Assembly (NCBI GenBank): GCA_001941065.1
Contig: MSHJ01000014.1
Span: 1-64,000, forward strand
Origin: Alistipes sp. Zagget8
GTDB lineage: Bacteria > Bacteroidota > Bacteroidia > Bacteroidales > Rikenellaceae
Length of the DNA: 64,000 bases
Direction: 5' to 3'
Each line of letters starts with the position of its first letter. The stretch's first letter is position 1. The notes beneath the pieces are model-generated. The model saw only the letters and a program-made list of their open reading frames with translations, did no database searches and was not told the DNA's origin. Below are positions 59,810-64,000 of the stretch, piece after piece. The position numbers and the translations under genes are program-made.

Positions 59810-61234
59810 TTACTCATTATGACGCAATCTATAATTAGTCATTTTTCTCCTGTTTTCTTTAGTAGTACGAGGAAAATACCCCAAATATTCGTTATGCTCT
59901 GGGCAATACCAATATTTTTCGTTAGGCTCCTGTTGTAAGTTTGCCCCACATTCGGGGCAATAAAATTGACTATTCTCTAAATGAAACCCTTGATTCTGAT
60001 ATAGTTTTTCTATTCTTTTATTCACAGGTATTCTGGCGGCCATTTTCCTTGTAAACTGGTGTTCACTGCAACACACGCCACATTGAGTACAAATCACAAA
60101 ACCATGAGGACACTTTTTTGCCTCTCTACTATCAATCACATTATCACATTCCTTTTGAAAACAGTGATTTATGTATATTTGTTTCCTCAATTCGCTGCAA
60201 TCTTTGTTATGACATTGAAAGTATGTTATTCGTCGAGCATTGTAATGCTTCTGTTCCATGGGCTCAAGCATCATTCCACATTCGTTACAAAATAGATGAT
60301 TCAAATAGCTCCCAAACCAATTTAAATCTCCATAAAAACGACTAAGATCATTTTTGCTTATGGAAAGATGTAAAATCTGTATAAAGTCATATAATGTATA
60401 GAATTGATACGATTCATGGTTGTGTATACTGGGACAATTGAAATATGCACGGCCAGCACACCAATGAAACCCTTTTATTCGCGTAATCATATGCTCTGAA
60501 AGAACATAATTTCCTTCACAAAAAGATATTGATGGTCGTACATATTTTGCTAATCTATACTCACGCTTTTCATCAACACGCACTAGTTTAAACATGATGG
60601 GGCCATCATCACTATGCCAGTGAGTCAATAAATGTATAAGATGCGAATATGATGCAGCAGGAACCGCCCATCTTTTAGCGATAGAATCGTATCCACAATG
60701 CGGAATCCCTCCTCGCAATTTTTGAGCAAGCTCCTTAAATGAATAGCGCGCATTTTTTGTGAATGTAATTGTGCATGAATAATCTTGAGCGATATTAATT
60801 TTCAAGATGTAATCCTCGTCAGAAGTGTTGTAACATGACATGATACACCCTCCGTTTGTTTGCCATTCACATCTATCCAATAATCCTCCTGTACACAAAC
60901 CCGCCCACAACTTTAAACCTTGCTCTTTATTTTGAGGTATATAAACATTGGAAATAATGTGGTATATTTCAGCATTGTATATAAAGCGCCCTTTTTCTTT
61001 ATATGTACAAAGTATTTTGACTATTAAATATACGCCTAGGTCAATATTTTGGGGATTGCCAATAATACGGTATAACTTTTTTGTAGATAGCTTTAAGAAA
61101 TTATGTTTATGTAACTCAAGCAATTTTCTTAAAAATAAAATTTGTTCTTGAGAGTCCAAAATACCAACGCTGTCAAGCCAATCCTCATTAAATCCGTCAA
61201 GTTCAGAGTTTGCTATCCAATTTGAAAATTCCAT
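59810..61234 (-). CDS. Zinc-ribbon-rich unknown protein with HARP-like segment
   Basis: 474 residues. The N-terminal 120 are helical. Residues about 165-200 (YSFKELAQKLRGGIPHCGYD, then KRWAVP) resemble the HARP/SMARCAL1-type annealing-helicase module. The middle shows an IHNHESYQF motif. The C-terminal third has at least four Cys pairs: CNECG, CHNKDC, CTQCGVCC and CPECG, plus CPEH. Nucleic-acid binding is likely, but no ATPase is present, so it may work with a partner in trans. Unassigned. Confidence 0.65.
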   Translation of the reverse strand: MEFSNWIANSELDGFNEDWLDSVGILDSQEQILFLRKLLELHKHNFLKLSTKKLYRIIGNPQNIDLGVYLIVKILCTYKEKGRFIYNAEIYHIISNVYIPQNKEQGLKLWAGLCTGGLLDRCEWQTNGGCIMSCYNTSDEDYILKINIAQDYSCTITFTKNARYSFKELAQKLRGGIPHCGYDSIAKRWAVPAASYSHLIHLLTHWHSDDGPIMFKLVRVDEKREYRLAKYVRPSISFCEGNYVLSEHMITRIKGFHWCAGRAYFNCPSIHNHESYQFYTLYDFIQILHLSISKNDLSRFYGDLNWFGSYLNHLFCNECGMMLEPMEQKHYNARRITYFQCHNKDCSELRKQIYINHCFQKECDNVIDSREAKKCPHGFVICTQCGVCCSEHQFTRKMAARIPVNKRIEKLYQNQGFHLENSQFYCPECGANLQQEPNEKYWYCPEHNEYLGYFPRTTKENRRKMTNYRLRHNE

Positions 61235-61318
61235 AATTTATACAATCTTTGATACCACAAGTAGTAAATTACAATAATTGATAAAGGCTGATTCTTGACT
61301 ATAATCAATTATTTACAG

Positions 61319-61609
61319 TTATATAAACTGCTCCAAATATTTCTCGTTGAATCCAGCCAGCGGGAATTCAAATACGCTCTGTTTGCCCTCTCTTGTCGTA
61401 TAATCGAATACAATTGTATCGCTGTCGATATGCGCTTGAAGCATATTCAGAGTTTCAGTAGATTCTGTAAACGTTACGATATTCGGAAAGGCCATTGCTG
61501 GGATTTCGATTGCTGGATTTATCAGAAAAGACATGCCTGCAAACCCTCGTCCTCGTTTCTGAAAAGTCATGGATACCTCTTGTGCTAGGTCTATATCCAA
61601 AGCAAACAT
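61319..61609 (-). CDS. Hypothetical protein (96 aa)
   Basis: 96 residues, small alpha/beta protein (MTFQKRGRGFAGMSFLINPA; DYTTREGKQSVFEFPLAGFN). No family recognised. It starts 3 bases after the stop of the short ORF upstream, so the two are co-translated if that ORF is real. AT-rich accessory DNA. Confidence 0.6.
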   Translation of the reverse strand: MFALDIDLAQEVSMTFQKRGRGFAGMSFLINPAIEIPAMAFPNIVTFTESTETLNMLQAHIDSDTIVFDYTTREGKQSVFEFPLAGFNEKYLEQFI

Positions 61610-61612
61610 ATA

Positions 61613-61774
61613 TCAAAATTCTATGGGTGTAGGATTATCTTTTTGGCGTGCAACAATAAGCGTCATTGCAAAATCATCGTCATAAGCTACGGATTTGGCA
61701 ACATAGGATAATTCCATGCCCTCTTTTGTTTCCGTGCCTGCTGTTCATTCAATTTTTGGTGTTTTTCTTTTCAT
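61613..61774 (-). pseudogene. Small ORF with in-frame TGA
   Basis: From ATG 61774 the frame reads MKRKTPKIE, then TGA at 61745-61747, then TAGTETKEGMELSYVAKSVA and on to a stop at 61613. Either a short protein interrupted by one stop, or an ORF starting at ATG 61717 (34 residues). It lies directly upstream of the 96-aa gene. The rest of the 61775-61911 gap shows nothing recognisable. Confidence 0.4.
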
Positions 61775-61911
61775 TTTAGCTAAAATTTATATTATTATTA
61801 AATATTTGATTATGATGTAAATATAGCAAAAATTTATAAAATATGCAAGGATATAAAAAGGAAAACTTGGAAAGAATAATCTCTCCAAGTCTACCTAAAA
61901 CTTATCACATA

Positions 61912-64000
61912 TTACATTTCTGTTATGGTCGTAAATTTGGACCACCTATCTGCACTTTGATATGTAACAGCACAACCTGCAGGAACGACTAATTTCAAGT
62001 ATTTACTATTTCCGCTATCAAAATTAAAAGTTGAGTTATAATATTCATCCTTAGTGTAAGTAAGTATTGGCGGAATCTCTGTACCAAGTTTTATTGTAAA
62101 TGATATTTGAGAATTCCACCTATTTCGGTAATTAAAAGCATAATTTCCAATAGACCTTATTTGGGAACAATTAGTGGCATCAAACAATGTTAGGTTGTCG
62201 CAATTAGTGAAAGCTCCATAAACAGTATTAGCACCATCTTTACACCCGTCGTTGATAGTTGTAAGTTTAGAACCCGTTTCAAATGATACCGTTTCTAATA
62301 ATAAACAGCCATGAAAAGCCCCTCCGCCAATAGTAGTTACACTTGCAGGGATTTCGATTTGAGTTAAAGATGTGCATTCTAAAAATGCACCATACGAAAT
62401 AACCCTATTACCGCTATCCTTAACACAATCACCAGCAATCGTGGTTAATTGTGAGCCTTTTTCAAAAGTTACGTTTGCTAATCCGATACATCTACGGAAC
62501 GCGCCATCTTCAATCGTTTCCACACTTGCGGGTATTTCAATAGATGACAAAAGTCCGCAAGCATCGAAAGCAGAATTTCCTATTGCTTTTAAGTTTGAAT
62601 TTTCTTCAAAAGTTATAGCAGATAGAGATTGACAATCTTTAAACGCATTATCTCCAATATGCTCTACACTTGCAGGTATTTCTAATTCAATAATTGATCG
62701 TGGGAATGTAGTCTGTGTAATTTCTTTTAACTTGGAACCTTTCTCAAATACCACACGTTTCAATTGAGAACATCCACTAAATGGAGCAGAATTTAAAGAC
62801 GTAATATTAATGGGAATAGTCACACATAAAAGATTGGAACAACCATAAAAAGAATTTGGATCCAATGCAGTTAAGCCCGTAAAATATTTTAGCTCATTAA
62901 AAAACTGTATTTCCGTATTCCCCTTGAATGTTGCACCAATTGTCGTAACCTTTGCGGCTTCATCATAGGACAATTCATGGTCGCCATCCGTGTCCCAAAT
63001 TGCCACACACAGTTTCTTGACGTTTTCATCTTCAAATTGAATGACATTCGGGTCTATTGTTTGTCCCGTTTTTGAAATTGTTATAACCGTTCCATCTGCC
63101 AACTCAAAATAAACATTATTCTCGTCCTGCGTGATTTTGATGCTATCTGCATCCTTGCCATCCTCTCCCGTGGCTTTACCCAACTGTGTCCAATTCGCTC
63201 CGTTATCATAGGAAATCCACCAATAACCCTCTCGAATTTCAAGTTTAGGCGTAACACCGTCTAAACCATCCACTCCATTATTACCGTCTGTCCCTTGTGC
63301 TTTTATCTTCTGACCATCTATAACGATAAACTCACCGTCCAGCGTCCAATAATAGATGTCGTCCGTGTCTTTCTTTACACCGATAACGGGTGTGTTCCCA
63401 TCAACACCATCTGCACCGTCTTTACCGTTGTAAATTACAATCGGGTTGCTCTTGGCGAACTTAATTGTATAGCCTACCACCTTGCCGTTCTCGGTCAGCG
63501 GGTCTACACTTGTAATATAATCGTTGTTTTGGAGTGCTGTTACAATCGTCTGTAAGGCTGAAAGGTTGGTGTTCGTTTCGTTACAAAGACGCTGTAAGGC
63601 TTCAAAAGCAGACCATGTAGGCAGTTTGATTTGTGTGCCATCAGCCAATGTAAAGGTTACATAGTCGGCGCTGGTTTTATAATCCACATCTGTAAACATA
63701 GAATCCCCACTAATTCCATCTTCTCCATCTTTGCCGTCTTCACCAGTCGCTTTACCTAACTGCGTCCAAGTATCGCCATTGTCGTAGGAGATAAACCAAT
63801 AATCATTCTCGATTTTGAATTGGGGCGTAATGCCATCTTTACCATTCGTACCATCTGTACCATCGCTCCCGTCTTCTCCATCCGAACCGTCTGCACCATC
63901 CTTGCCCTCGGCCTTAATCTTGTCGCCGTGCTCGTCAGTCAGCCAATCGCCATCGAGTGTCCAATAGTAGATACCATCCGTATCCTGCTTCACACCGATA
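61912..64000 (-). CDS. BspA-like LRR_5 surface protein with DUF4988-type repeats (N-terminus off window)
   Basis: At least 693 residues; the frame stays open past the window end, where a GTG codes for an internal Val (IGVKQDT). The N-terminal part has two units of a module: DTD-IYYWTLDGE, a GxDG collagen-like stretch (DGADGSDGEDGSDGTDG), then YWFISYDNGDTWTQLGKATG, as in DUF4988/PL29-associated proteins. The C-terminal 330 residues are BspA-type LRR_5 repeats (LTQIEIPASVTTIGGGAF). A secreted or surface adhesin is likely. Confidence 0.85.
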   Translation of the reverse strand, partial: IGVKQDTDGIYYWTLDGDWLTDEHGDKIKAEGKDGADGSDGEDGSDGTDGTNGKDGITPQFKIENDYWFISYDNGDTWTQLGKATGEDGKDGEDGISGDSMFTDVDYKTSADYVTFTLADGTQIKLPTWSAFEALQRLCNETNTNLSALQTIVTALQNNDYITSVDPLTENGKVVGYTIKFAKSNPIVIYNGKDGADGVDGNTPVIGVKKDTDDIYYWTLDGEFIVIDGQKIKAQGTDGNNGVDGLDGVTPKLEIREGYWWISYDNGANWTQLGKATGEDGKDADSIKITQDENNVYFELADGTVITISKTGQTIDPNVIQFEDENVKKLCVAIWDTDGDHELSYDEAAKVTTIGATFKGNTEIQFFNELKYFTGLTALDPNSFYGCSNLLCVTIPINITSLNSAPFSGCSQLKRVVFEKGSKLKEITQTTFPRSIIELEIPASVEHIGDNAFKDCQSLSAITFEENSNLKAIGNSAFDACGLLSSIEIPASVETIEDGAFRRCIGLANVTFEKGSQLTTIAGDCVKDSGNRVISYGAFLECTSLTQIEIPASVTTIGGGAFHGCLLLETVSFETGSKLTTINDGCKDGANTVYGAFTNCDNLTLFDATNCSQIRSIGNYAFNYRNRWNSQISFTIKLGTEIPPILTYTKDEYYNSTFNFDSGNSKYLKLVVPAGCAVTYQSADRWSKFTTITEM

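Noticed and set aside
63984..63993. Start codon of the BspA-like protein at 63993
   Set aside because: The GTG is an internal Val of a repeated module; the frame is open to the window edge.

Overview
The window looks like a chromosome segment of a GC-rich Bacteroidales bacterium. Alistipes or a close Rikenellaceae relative is my best guess. The evidence is the Bacteroidota-type promoters (TTTG, about 20 bp, then TAnnTTTG) found repeatedly upstream of genes, Mfa/Fim-type fimbrial genes with DUF3575 and DUF3868 partners, BACON and DUF1573 lipoproteins, the lutABC and EFR1 genes, and few Shine-Dalgarno sites. No 16S rRNA is present, so the genus is inference.

Layout. Positions 1-12.6 kb are core housekeeping genes: the 3' end of ppdK, a minus-strand operon (glyS, a 43-residue membrane protein, ruvX, def, a TRL-like lipoprotein, a secreted protein), a candidate structured RNA, a BACON lipoprotein, radC, rnc-fabF-acpP, then pepE, tyrA, yraN and waaA. 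Positions 12.6-15.9 kb hold a histidine acid phosphatase, a cysteine desulfidase-like gene and a NUDIX hydrolase. Positions 15.9-25.6 kb are a tight six-gene minus-strand operon: HEAT-like membrane protein, GT2 polysaccharide synthase, TPR/beta-barrel outer-membrane protein, DUF4838 protein, DUF1573 lipoprotein and CotH-like protein. Its plan resembles PNAG export systems, but the synthase carries an in-frame amber codon. Positions 25.9-32.5 kb hold redox and stress genes (SagB-type nitroreductase, HRDC protein, EFR1 ferredoxin, two GNATs, lutABC, hsp20). Positions 32.5-42.3 kb are a six-gene fimbrial operon with a divergent HTH regulator. Positions 42.3-45.3 kb hold a small basic protein, a membrane protein, a DUF1848 protein and dinB.

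From 45,465 to 59,076 lies an AT-rich integrative element of about 13.6 kb inserted in the 3' end of tRNA-Phe. It is bounded by a 44-bp direct repeat, with the integrase next to the intact tRNA. No relaxase or conjugation genes are visible. Cargo includes a retropepsin-like protein, a repeat lipoprotein, Fic, an unknown 366-residue protein, a frameshifted DUF3871 gene, a Sak4-like ATPase, a membrane-anchored protein with two nuclease-like domains, a DUF4268 protein and an SF2 helicase. Four related palindromes of about 42 bp punctuate the element. Two of them lie in opposite orientation, each with an AACTAAGTGCGCA motif, and bracket a 6.5-kb cargo block. A separate 192-bp inverted repeat lies upstream of the repeat-lipoprotein operon.

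Beyond the tRNA (59.1-64.0 kb) the DNA stays AT-rich and accessory: a macro-like protein, a zinc-ribbon protein, small genes and a large BspA-type surface protein running off the window.

The best candidates for something new are the polysaccharide operon with its interrupted synthase, and the palindrome-punctuated element with its TM-nuclease, DUF4268 and helicase cargo.
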